NCBI GenBank assembly: GCA_022711115.1
Contig: JAKLFP010000004.1
Coordinates: 1 to 64,000, forward strand
Direction: 5' to 3'
DNA from: Candidatus Omnitrophota bacterium
GTDB lineage: Bacteria; Omnitrophota; Omnitrophia; Omnitrophales; Aquincolibacteriaceae
Length of the DNA: 64,000 bases
Part shown: positions 10,701 to 18,500 of the stretch, piece after piece
How positions within the stretch are numbered: the stretch's first letter is position 1
How the letters are laid out: every line of letters starts with the position of its first letter
Notes under the pieces: model-generated
What the model was told of the DNA's origin: nothing
Database searches by the model: none
The model's input: only the letters and a program-made list of their open reading frames with translations
Program-made: the position numbers and the translations under genes

Positions 10701-12157
10701 TTAAGGCGAGTCAGGAACGAGACAAAAAAAGTTTGGAAATATTTCTAGCGAGGACATCTTCGCCCAAATACCAAGTTACGGAATGGGGTGATGAGACGGA
10801 ACGGGATCCGGGAATAACAACCGCATGGCCTCAGGATGATTATGCGGAGGCCGGGCGCCTCCTTTTTTCATTCAATGGTGTTGGTTCAGCTGTTGTGGAA
10901 CGGCTTGTAGAAACTCATATCCCGCTTTTGGACCAAATCGAGCATGTTAACTACAGACGTGTGATGTATCGCGCCCTTCTGGAAGCAACCCGCCGTTATA
11001 ATCCCTATGACGACATGCTTCACGGAAGCGGTCGGTTCTTATCATTTCTTCAATCATGGCGTGGTCTCCTGAAGAAGGATGAACGTTTAGCGAGACAATT
11101 GTGGGCAGAGAACAGAGAGCCGATTTATGACAAAAAAAAATTCGAACTTGATAAAACGCAACGGGGGCGTGGTCCTCATAGTCGCCACGGATCTCGGGGC
11201 AATGATGAGGTTGTTAGTGAAGAAGATCTTGTGGGCTTTGATCAGCAGCAAATCAACTTAGATCGTTTAGTGAGATTATTTCGTCAGCGAGGATTTTCAA
11301 CTTCAGAAGCGGCAGAACATTTAAGGAAAAAAGTTAATGAGGCGCGCCGTCAGCCGTTTATGTTCGATGAAGATCCCGAATTCATAGCAGAAATGGCGCA
11401 AGAGATTGTCGCGCAGATGTTGCTTGATGATTCTCAGGAGAACCTGCCGAGCAAAGGAGAGAACGTTGGATCGAATGGGAATCTTTTGGATCTTTTGCTG
11501 GTCAAGGAAGATTTGGCTAAAGCGGGCAACCGGAATCATCAAAAAGGTTCTTCGGCGGTAATCCGTTCTGAAATGAGAGAAACTCAGCCGGATGTGCTTG
11601 CAGAGCCAAAATTTTTAGCTAAAAAGCCCATTGAAAATCTTACGCTTCCCGCGGCAATTTTTCTTGAATCAAAAGAGCTGGCTCAATTTACTCCCAATCA
11701 GTGGTCGGAAATCCTGATGCTTGTGCAGATGCACAAAACTTTGGATATTTATATTGATCAGGCCGATTTGCATTTGGCGGATCAAATCCCTTGGCTTCAA
11801 CGGTTGTTAAGGACAAACCCGGAACGGGTACATCTGGGCATGAGAAATCGTTCAAAATTGTCCAAAGCTCAGATCTTGATCCATGCCTCTTCAGTGGGAA
11901 CAGATCATGAGATTCAGTCAATCAAGCGAAGATACGGGCTGCAACGCGAAGTCTTCGCATTGGAATATGACCGGGGCGGTGCGATCTGCGCATTTCTTGG
12001 GATTCTCGAGTCTCTGGGCGACAAAGTTGCGCTGCTTCGCCAAATTCAGGATTATGCCGTTAAAGGTCCCAGCGGTCGCTGGCAAATCGCAGCATCCTAT
12101 CTTGCGTCCGTCTGGACCGAAATGCAAAACAGTTATGCCATCGCCTGGTCTGCTTAA
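1721..12157 (+). CDS. Giant exported multidomain protein with SNF2-type helicase (3478 aa)
   Basis: The N-terminus has a basic start, a hydrophobic stretch (about residues 17-32) and a likely cleavage site near SYAA, so export is predicted. Residues of about 80-450 form a ChaN/TraB-like domain ('IYIQDAHDS' at its start, 'VLVFGGFHRD' near its end) that also opens the next giant gene. Motifs RSEAR and RAEMR (3347-3418) end it. A helical region, a PD-(D/E)XK-like segment, six tandem repeats (4853-6830), a beta-rich segment, an SNF2-type helicase core (7837-9300) and long helical regions follow. RSEMR at 11564-11578 precedes a C-terminal alpha/beta domain ending in AIAWSA. The combination of a signal peptide with an ATP-dependent DNA translocase core is paradoxical. 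Either the N-terminus is a membrane anchor, or the domain is non-catalytic outside the cell. Overall function is unknown. Confidence 0.85.
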   Translation: MIFKSGGTERFFLLQKTMALLLSLSLILCDPISYAASLSPEADPGKGMPADLATLLPSDLIPATFGKVDESFAGDSNKSIIYIQDAHDSLDAQENIARIIAYLVEHHGVRTVYEEGYEGPVPTDKYFGFLKDPKSKERASYFLMDRLRLSGAEYAHINRTKDFNLIGADSLKNHLANITQYRKSSQWQRETARDLEAIQKEIASLINQYFPKDMKEWIKIKDRFDGHKLNLMDYMRRSKSFMMQRVSSRRFQVLYPHIDLILSSTENSRAEVLKRMNNLDPKGLFREMLQMEKDYAASVLRNERDMTIFQYYKILQIFKRLNAMEVPAAEFEVVKETLNQFKTGALAQFIVGNTNRSLVLSKRFERNLREAISFYEIAHSRDHAIEKQLGRFVAAPEEKIAVLVFGGFHRDRIQEILRRKQLSYQIVSPKIQVIDEKHKAYYKQLMTVGSYPYEWSSSVVYSRVAGDSLAARSQLPANLRIASRTQSSIQIWELNREQGFQMAREELKIMGDLAARYPDYANFSLAVETALKHLTVPTENAARSEARSSFRIERNGTSVLMRAEMRKADETTVAMSSEDIQSIQTEINWLMGEYARRQSQLNGNIKKGFPDLMGLLNQGQTLITRLPESLPETQGFRMDLSFRKGMLYQRAAQATEDPEKQLDFLFDAEKEYRKAYTAKSRQQEAWSIMNRNIEIQMLLAQWFKKNMSKARDAQESERKAFHHFYQAMLLLFEAQRLFGPERMSDLTNRLRKLEPVILDARLRENHAHAVKFNLVKAVYRLWFGQYNSGEFQRLVMKYQKVPGMRRVLAAIAYDEHLFGTVTELEIAERLESLSPNPDGIKVIAFRQPLADALDTVAPRIQIDLVIKVDVPDGKIFRKAGIYLVEVKSTRHGSFTAWMEDPVTVKRLPDIAVRQKEAAVYLQKKKVSIAGHLIALSGKDMADGLEYPDVYGLRVMTFRKVWSQGNRDVVAPPTMEDIIEWGREISNLLSVLGVSSVSLRPEETDISSKGTSEMLPKPKTQMMRQSDVEKKIYEAFSMLAREKSFLEISLDLDVSELIVTRDGALGQRFPTPKMERIGKNTPFGATGNLKNVKLIYIAKRPDGKIYLHFSYQTKTGENGTAIIYWTNDHYAVRGADEEDAIYTAFEALTDQTEGRKILNLEILKGLGSRKLIVQLQGHLSRWFPTPLGSEIGENLSIGAGNQLYSVQLQWIEKRKDGRLYLYFAYETEAGEKGTTLLAWTGATYEVRGNAEEDRIHAAFEDLAFVKEGKKILNLEIFMGLGSGKLVTEEGKLSQRFPNPKNDSSNKKSLGLGIPGKVKLVRLVQIEKRKDENFYLHFAYETENGEKGTAVVVWEENQYRMRGNEEKDTIYLAFEEILRGERDSKKLDLEILMGIGPKKMIDSRDGELGQGFPFPQAPELKGLRKGQAFGARGDLKSVKLDRIEKRDGGTIFLHFSYETRSGKTGSTVVFWTGENYAVKGNREQDVIYSVFDKLSKSPEARRIELGLDVSNLTDKHHGELSSSFPTPLMRLLGQSQSFGAASDLKSIVLTWIEKRNDGKMYLHFSYETLLGETGTTVVRWAESNYAVQGSEEADRIYSVFEEIGRTKGLRKTSMDLDLSRTNLIWLKTGALGTKFPTPLGQGLKQAKAIGAGWNLKSVKLTQIERRENGKIYLTLICENQEGEMRSVEIAWDGVRKEYLTADQTLDLEFDNPQMAEVVSGLASDPEMMLAYLLLDTGLDSKRAQALVTESVAGLAGVAPWVPDVSAYELVAGRAHPVANTIKTAAPSVMIEGKVEGNFRHLLIRGDRERLVDVNEDGTFRVRIMLAAGTNVRLTMTPIDIDKEIRGQDVSVEIEQSAVRRDLDEVIMHLISAKAGLLKAIQKDAYRYNYLQQKMEVALLQHFMEDESEGFRILEQKILSAPNAGVREFYEKIRDKFQKVQALSIPDFREKSEGVPQRVYFYQRYALYEVLLHQVSAMADFFNQPSADKYLRQLNPTIQRLLEKVKNSAVSVSCLNAEELLMLYRGLMEAIYPNEGERKKAIADFKVPGVILALEQGLGKTLVALLLGHMNPQGALILAPKSLTSNWESQAWRFFEEPKTRMMTGSGEEKTEALLEAPADSLRIVNLEYLRVDDPTKRLEALNRYPGQVVILDESQFVKNTDSLQTQTALRLQGAFKLFVSATPVSNPQSARPVLKALTDEKAFEASEAFKAIMLKEEGLDAIRQIHFMLSPYMVRIKKKNVFREYDTKKPLEMQHDRLPAKRWVPPRKLGLFDYTLNQSESMLELMVDWPGWSRKKIERTQTHEAVQTVDDLERRRRGEMLLAKIHALKQLGNNPRYVGINEDSPKAAKVREIVDLEAGRDLAAGQRNGKVVIYTSYKQEVKDYEAMFRQYGAVTYYGDTGEGQVDSDGYLVNGEGQRLRFKLENNQYALNRKGRPSEAESYEPGAPMTALEYNRLVFQNDPDVRVLIATYETGGLGATFTAADAAIFDDPPRDYIQLYQASDRNNRIDNKRKKIEVRYYQLTGKYPESFLASLENLFAIINHRTGAIQLVKKTELTAEMSDPEKFRKINLEKAFRKGTYDEIHGLRNLSRQGRIFSLQMDGLQGPEDLELMTKSTLRESMPLLFDASAPEKGKERVYVRRKTRGESEADYLGKILKARDLQGPIFSDTEARMIREIEDRKNLVPLLRELLAWQGMGMKGAQIMDLLQDKRSFPRILEILRYFRSENLIGKGRLTASELVTVLKRPYSKEDWGSYISFLKDGLGKSMPREIAKMVASPISQKEIEMRLNAINENPDLKVINTRQKRQVILGPLPIGDIKPLADYLRLVYDELTASIRQEDEQFFVTRWDINRFSVPILSSARSFREAKQLIETLQQEDPGLKRGTVLSIFRSGFGEKEWLEMRQFWRQPGVTELILERSVRETAEVLQNIYENRAGFKTLIERNGTLPDMTGPLSKPDKTYVQLRYWLRQIPEAGLDQVFHALLSPEDYSEVMAIVKASQERDKKSLEIFLARTSSPKYQVTEWGDETERDPGITTAWPQDDYAEAGRLLFSFNGVGSAVVERLVETHIPLLDQIEHVNYRRVMYRALLEATRRYNPYDDMLHGSGRFLSFLQSWRGLLKKDERLARQLWAENREPIYDKKKFELDKTQRGRGPHSRHGSRGNDEVVSEEDLVGFDQQQINLDRLVRLFRQRGFSTSEAAEHLRKKVNEARRQPFMFDEDPEFIAEMAQEIVAQMLLDDSQENLPSKGENVGSNGNLLDLLLVKEDLAKAGNRNHQKGSSAVIRSEMRETQPDVLAEPKFLAKKPIENLTLPAAIFLESKELAQFTPNQWSEILMLVQMHKTLDIYIDQADLHLADQIPWLQRLLRTNPERVHLGMRNRSKLSKAQILIHASSVGTDHEIQSIKRRYGLQREVFALEYDRGGAICAFLGILESLGDKVALLRQIQDYAVKGPSGRWQIAASYLASVWTEMQNSYAIAWSA
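4300..4570 (+). other. PD-(D/E)XK nuclease-like segment in the 3478-aa protein
   Basis: The segment has an Asp in 'QIDLVIKV' followed by a strand carrying E-V-K ('YLVEVKST', Glu codon at 4373, Lys codon at 4379), the core arrangement of PD-(D/E)XK nucleases and related restriction-like folds. The spacing and the hydrophobic strands fit, but the match is short and rests on motif shape alone. An alternative is a non-nuclease alpha/beta domain with a chance E-x-K. Confidence 0.35.
4853..6830 (+). repeat. Six tandem protein repeats of about 95-117 residues
   Basis: Units start near 4853, 5186, 5528, 5870, 6221 and 6545. Each begins with L/I-x-L-x-(L/I), then a 'FPTP' or 'FPNP' turn, a 'G-A/x-G-x-L-K-S-V-K-L' strand, an 'IEKR-D-G-x-x-Y-L-H-F-x-Y-E-T' hairpin, 'G-E-x-G-T', an aromatic 'W' strand, and an acidic helix 'G-x-E-E-D-x-I-Y-x-x-F-E'. 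The sixth unit is shorter and has lost the last helix. Divergence between units is large at DNA level, so this is an old amplification. The fold looks like a beta-meander with a capping helix. No known family is recognised. Confidence 0.85.
7837..9300 (+). other. SNF2-type helicase core inside the 3478-aa protein
   Basis: Motif I is 'EQGLGKT' (about 7873-7893). Motif II is 'VVILDESQFVKN' (about 8156-8191), DESQ in place of the usual DEAH/DEGH. Motif III is 'LFVSATPVSN'. Motifs V and VI are 'YETGGLGATFTAADAAIFDD' and 'QLYQASDRNNRID' (about 9124-9243), matching the SNF2 pattern of G-G-x-G followed by Q-x-x-D-R-x-x-R. The nucleotide-binding Lys, the acidic Asp-Glu and the arginine finger all appear present, so ATPase activity is possible. 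In SNF2 enzymes these motifs drive translocation on double-stranded DNA. Finding them inside a protein with an apparent signal peptide is the odd point. Confidence 0.8.
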
Positions 12158-12173
12158 GCTCAAGGCATAAAAA

Positions 12174-12198
12174 TAGAGAAAAAAATCTCTACGTTTTT
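12174..12198 (+). terminator. Weak intrinsic terminator after the 3478-aa gene
   Basis: A 6-bp stem (TAGAGA at 12174-12179, TCTCTA at 12186-12191) with an A6 loop is followed by CG and five T. It lies 16 bases past the stop codon. The stem is A+T rich, so termination may be inefficient. Confidence 0.45.
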
Positions 12199-12385
12199 CC
12201 TCAAAATTAAAGGCAACGTGAGTCTTCTTTTAAGCTTTTATTTATCTAGTCAGGAATTCCATTTCTGGTTATGGAAAAAATGATGGCTAGTAATTATTTA
12301 TCCGATTTTAGTGATCTGAGGTAGATCAGTCTTGTAGATTATCTGTAACCCATTATATTTAAATAAGATACGATCTAATTTAAAT

Positions 12386-12415
12386 TTGACACCGTTTCAT
12401 TTTAGAGGTTATACT
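12386..12415 (+). promoter_or_regulatory. Sigma-70-type promoter for the 7015-aa gene
   Basis: TTGACA at 12386-12391 and TATACT at 12410-12415 are separated by 18 bases. Predicted transcription start is near 12422. This position supports initiation at the downstream ATG (12511 or 12526) and argues against the TTG at 12433, which would leave only about 11 bases of leader. Confidence 0.7.
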
Positions 12416-12510
12416 TTAAAAGATAATAAATCTTGAAAATAAGTGTTTATTTTATACTTTCTTTTCAAGACCCTATCCTAGAGACAAAAAACAGGAAAAA
12501 CTATACAAGT

Positions 12511-15500
12511 ATGACAGTTTCTAACATGAAATCTGCGATGCTGAAGGGGATTTCTTTATTTGTGGCCATAGCTTTTTTTGTGACCACAATTATTTGGGAT
12601 CCGTCCGGTGCCATAGCTCAAAGTTTTGAGTTTGCGGAGCAGTCGAAGATCCAGCGCGATCTACAGCAGTATTTATATTCGATACCTGCGCAATGGGGTG
12701 CTCTCTCAGGTCAATGGATGCCTCCCACAACTTCAACGGCTCGTACCTTTATTGTCCATATCCAGGATGCGCACGCGAATCCCGAAGCTCAGCGGAATAT
12801 TAAATCAATGTTGTCCTATCTGGACAAGAAATATCCGGGACTTGTCATCGGGATTGAAGGACTCAAGGGGTCTTTGCATCCCGAGTATCTGGATTTCTTT
12901 ACAGAATATCCTGATGCAAACCGCGCCGTGATCGAGGACCTCCATCAAAAAGGCGAACTGAACGGAGCTGAGCTTTTCCTCCTGGAAAAATATCAAAAAA
13001 GACAACAGACCACAGACTACGGGCTTAAGACTAAAGATGTTGAAGTCTTGGCCGCGGTCTCGAGTCTGCAATCTCCGGTCTCCGGTATTGAAGACCTGGG
13101 ACTTTATCGCGACAATCTGAAAACCTATCGAGAACTTTTATCCAAGCGCGATGAGGTCCAAACGCTGTTGAACCCAGGCCGCGCTCAGCTTGAAAAAGAG
13201 ATTTCTTTGGTGCTGAACGCCGATCTTCGTGATTTCTTAAAAGAGCGTAGCCGCCGTAAGGAAGGGCGTTTCGATGTTTCGACCCAGGGCGATCCGCAGT
13301 TGCAAGTTTATGTCCGATATCTCGCCCAATTGTCTTCAAAAGTGCTCGCGATCGATCTTACGGATTCCCTGGAGCAATTACGTTTTCCGAATCTTCTCCG
13401 CGTGCTTCTTGCGGAGCAGGCTCAAAGAGATTTTGATCCAGAAACGGCCAAGGCCCAGTGGATGAAGACGGTGCAAACCATCCGTTCTTTGGTGCGCGAT
13501 ACGAACGAAAAAAAATTTTCGGATGCCTTGAGCTCTTTTGCCCGCGAAAAAGGTTTTCTTCCGGAAGCCGAGAGCGCTCCTTCTCGTTATTCCATCGACC
13601 GGGCGTTTTATCCCCGAAAACTTCTTGAAGGTTTGTTCCGATTTGCTAAAAAGCACGGAGTGAAATTAGAAACACAGGCCGACTTTTTGAAAAGCTGGAA
13701 ATGCATTGTTTTTCAGGCAGAGATCGATGTCAACGAGCTTCTGCAGGAAATGGCAAGTTTGGAAAATGGAGTGATTCGAAAGCTGGCCCGATCTGAAAAG
13801 GAAATGGTGATTGTCCGGCATTGGGAGATGATGGATCTTCTTGAAAAGTTGCTCAGGCTTGAATTAACGCGCGAGGAATATGAAAAGGTCGTGGCGCAGC
13901 GTTCTCAAATGGAAATTTTTACGAAAGGTTCCGGGGGCCTAGCGGCTTTTCTGACAAAGGCATTTCATTTTTATAAAATTTCCATCGAGCGTGACCATGC
14001 CATGGTTGAAAATCTTTTATCATTCATGCCTGAGGGCAAGGATCAAAAACCACGGGTCGGTGTTTTATATACCGGAGGATTTCATAGCGGGGGGATCCAT
14101 GACCTGCTGCGGCAAAAGGGGATCGGTTATGCTGTCTTGACACCGCGGACTCATGCCGTAGATCATGGGGAACTTTATTCAGAAGTTATGTCCGGTGAAC
14201 ATGCGGACCTGTCGGCGTATTTCAAAGTGAAAAATCCTTTTGCGACCAAACAGGAGGCCCTGCTGTTCAAAGAACTTCTCGAGACTGCAGCGCCGGTGCT
14301 GTTTGAAACATATCGCCGTTCGACGGAAGAAATTGCAAAACATGTCAGCGACACGATGGCCAAGCATCCGGTACTTTCCCAAGCAATAACCGCGGAACTT
14401 TCAGGACCCTCTGCCGTCATTTTCCATTCAAAACCGGGCTATCGGGCAAACATCCCTGGAACCGCAGCCGTGATGCCGCCTGCCATGACGGGGGATGCTC
14501 TGTACCTGCGTCAGCTTGAAAGTCAGGAATCTGTTTGGGGCAGGTCTTTGTCAGCCGAGGGGTTCGAGGTAACCGTTGATTTTGGAGAAGCCAAGGCCCT
14601 GACGCTGAATGTGAAACAGACAGAAATCATATCGGCGACGAAATCTAGAACGGTTAAGTTAGACAAAAGCATTGAAGCAACCATGGGCTCTCTGGCGGAT
14701 TTTCAAACACAAAGCACCTCCGCTGAGTTATCTCCCGGGGTATTCGCCGACGCTGTTTCTGCTGTTTCGGGAACACCCAACACTCTTGCTCGTTCCGAAG
14801 TGCGAGGGGAAAGGAAAGTAATCGATGGAAAAATTTTGAGTCCAATCCCGATGCTTGGTACCATCCTTCCTTTGGACCCTAAAGGGCGTTCGAGTTTTCA
14901 TTGGAGCATTCCGCCTTCGGCAGTTCCGGAAGCCAGGGAAAAAGCGGAAGCTTTTGTGGAGGAATTGATAACAAGTTATCAGGGTGATTTCAAAGTCAGA
15001 AAGACAGAGCGAGTGTCCCAGAAAGGGCTTTTGGCCTGGATCTTTCCGGCGATCGAAACCAAGATCTTTTCTGAATTCCTCTCGAAAAAATTAAAAGTCC
15101 AAAAAAAGAAAGGGATTCCGGAAAAGACCGCCATTGTGGAGCATCCGATCAGCCAACTGTTGACCGCCATTGAGGAAAACGAAGAAGCGCTGATCTATCA
15201 AATCAAAGAGGCCTATGATGTTTCGGATTTGATTCCTCCGGAAGAAAGATGGAACAATTCCGCGAGGGCTTCGATTGCGGTTAGCGAATTGATCCAACTT
15301 ATGTCGGATCTGACCCAGATCATGTACTTTTCTGAAAACAAGTTAGACCCTCTTCCAAAAGTCAGAGAACTTATAGTGTCTCTGTCTCAGGAAAAAGAAA
15401 AATTCCATCAAGAGCAAATGGAAATGCTCGACGCGACCGTTCTCTATCTTGCCAAAAGAAAAGAAGAACTTGTCCGGCGGAGGATAGAACGAAAGATGCT

Positions 15501-18500
15501 TTTCGCTTTAGATCAATTCATTCAATCCATTTTAAGTGGGCCGGAATTACTTCGTGACTTCAAACCGAGAATTGAAGCAGCCATTGAGGAAACAGCGAAG
15601 GCTTTGGATGAGATCATGGCTCGGAAATTGGAAAAAATATCAATTGTGATTCAACAAAAGCAAACGGAATTTCCTGAAGGGCCGGATATGCCGGATGTCA
15701 GAAAGTTAAAAGAACAAAAAGCGCTTATTCAGGACCGCAGAGACGCTGTTCTGGCCAAAAAGGCAAGCCTTCTCGACCAGCTGAGAAGTTCGGCGGATTT
15801 TCAAACCTTTCAGAAGGGCGTTGAGACGGATCTGAAGGCGTTGGAAGGGGAGATAAAAGAAGCTCAAAATTATATTAAGGAACACGGATCTGCCGCAGAT
15901 CAAAGCTATCTGGAAGGCAATAAAGCGGGACTTCACCAAGGATATGCGGCCCTATTCCGGTCTTTTGAATTTGTCGCAAATGACTTGGAAGGAGATTTTG
16001 ATGCTCACTCCTTGACGGGGAACGGATTAGCGGAAGGGTGGGATCAAGGGAGGCTTGATGCGATCAGGGCAAGGTTGGGCAATGGAGAAGCTGTCACGAA
16101 ACAAGAATGGGTTGAGGCAATCAACCAGATTCTATCGATCAGAATGCGCCTTGAAGATTATCAGAGCATGCGGGACAATCCGGACATTCTCACAATGCTG
16201 GAAAGGCGCGATAGCGATGCCAAGAATTTATTGTTAAAAGCATCGGACCCTAATTTTTTTCTAAGTAAATTGCAACTGGAACGTCTCAACAGGAGATTGT
16301 TAGAGGCTATTTATCCGGAGCAACTCAACAAAGCCCCTCTTTTCAGGAGTCTTTTGGAAAAAGCAGAAGATCATCCGGAGAGGCCGCTTTTGTGGCTGTT
16401 TTATGATGATCAAATCTTTGGAATGCTCAAAACCCGTTTGCTTATGGGGCCGTACCGGGGTCATCAATCTTTCGATAACGCCACCGATTCAGGAATGACC
16501 GGGCAAGCTTTAGTCCATGAAGTGATGAAACAATTGCAGGAAACGCCCGAAGAAGAGGTGGTTCAGGATGGCTCCGAGGTTTCTTATATTTTAGTAGTAC
16601 CTCCGGGGACGACGGACGAAAAGGTGACACCTCAAATCGAACGCTATGGCCGCCAAATCAAAGGCATTGTCGGTATTGATGCGATGCCCTACACCCATTG
16701 GGTGGCTCTGATCCGGGGCCGTTCCCATAAGATTCCTGTTCTGCTGGTCTTGTCGAATAACGCGGGAGATCTTCTAAAGCAACAAGGGACAAGAGCCATT
16801 CTCATGCCTCAATCTGAAGAGAACGGTGCGTTGATCTTGAATCCCAACAATGATGATTTAGCCGAGGAAAAAAAGAAAGCTCTGGAGCTTCAAAGATTGA
16901 GGGCGGCTCAAATTCGTATGCGCCAATTAATTGCCCCGGTTCGTCTCGCAGTCAATATCGATGCCTCGAATGCCGGAGCCTTGACGCAAGCCAATAAACA
17001 AGGAGGATCTGTGGTGTCTGCCGGACTTGTCCGCACCGATGTGATCCAGTCTGCCGTTGCGGAGAAAATGAAGCATCTGGCCACAAACACGGCGACCTCT
17101 AAATTCGATCCTGAGGCATGGCTGGATGGTTTTGGCCGTTCCGAAGTAAGGATGTCCTTTTCTCTCATGGAACGTTTTTCCAAATGGGATCCGAAAGGCC
17201 GTGGAAATCCGGATGCGATTCATGCCATTTTGGCAGTCAGGTCTGGGACGTATGAAGAAGTATTGAAACAGCAGGCGTTCGTTGGTGAAGACGTTCCCCT
17301 CAGGACATTGGATCTTCAAAGAGACAGTAAGAACCGCTCTGTCCTCGAAATGCTGGAAAAAATAGCGGAGGAGCATCCTCTGTCGACGGTCCGGAAAGAT
17401 CCGTCAAAACCTATCAGCGGGTTTAATTTTTATGAAAATAGCTCGATAGGGGAACTGATGCTAGCGCTTGAGATGGCCGCGATGATCATCGCTTATCAAA
17501 AAATCTGTCAAACGGTACCGAAAGGCCAGCGAGGCCGGTTAGTGCCTCTTTTCCCGCTGATTGAAACTCATGCCCAGTTTGAATGGATCAAACAAAAGAT
17601 CTGGCCCTTGGCACAGCGTATTGCTCTTTGGGAAATCGCAAACCGGTCCGGGTTTGATGCCGTGAAAATCGAACGTGCCGAAAAAGATATCCAAAAGATC
17701 GGTTCCGAAACAAAATTTGGGATCATGGTCGAATACATGTCTTTGTTGACCGGCCCGGAATTGGAGCTTTTTCTCCGGGATCCGGATATTGTCCGTTTTA
17801 ATGTCGGGAACAATGATCTCGTCAAGAATTATTGGGAGAGAAAGGGATTAAGGGTCAATCGTGAGAATCCCGCGAGTGGTTTCCTTCTGGAAAGGCTTGC
17901 CCCGGATTTGATAACGGGTCTGGAAGAGCTTATTCGAAGGGCCCAAAAAGTGGGGAAAAAAGTTTGCTTTTGCGGCGGGATGGCGGAAAGCGGTAAATTT
18001 CTTCTTGCCGTGGAATGGTGGCGGCGCCAAATCGGTACTCCCGATATGGCCGCCAAGGATTCACCGATATCGGTCAGTGGTACCGGTGATGGTGTGTCTC
18101 AGGTAAATTATGCCCTTCAGGTTTTTCGCGGCATCCCTGGCGAAGAACTCGAAACAGTTTTCGGTTCCTCCCAACAGGGATCTGAACTGGATATGCGGGC
18201 CAAGGAACTCTCGAGCCGTTATTTATCCATCTCGGAAGCGATTTCGGTCCTGGTGGAAGAATGGCAGGAGAGGTATGAGCGGGCAGGTTTTCAATACGGC
18301 CTCTATCGTCTTAACATCCACCCTGAAAATGATCTGGGGGGCAGTAAGGAATTTGTCTCCTTAAAGAAAGTTGTCCGTGCGTGGCTTGCAAACAATGAAC
18401 CCGATCTTTTGAAGCTTCAATTGTCAGAAAAGGATACGGCCGAAAAAGAAGAGGTGCGCAGAATTTTAACGTATTTGGCCGATCACAAAATGATGATTCG

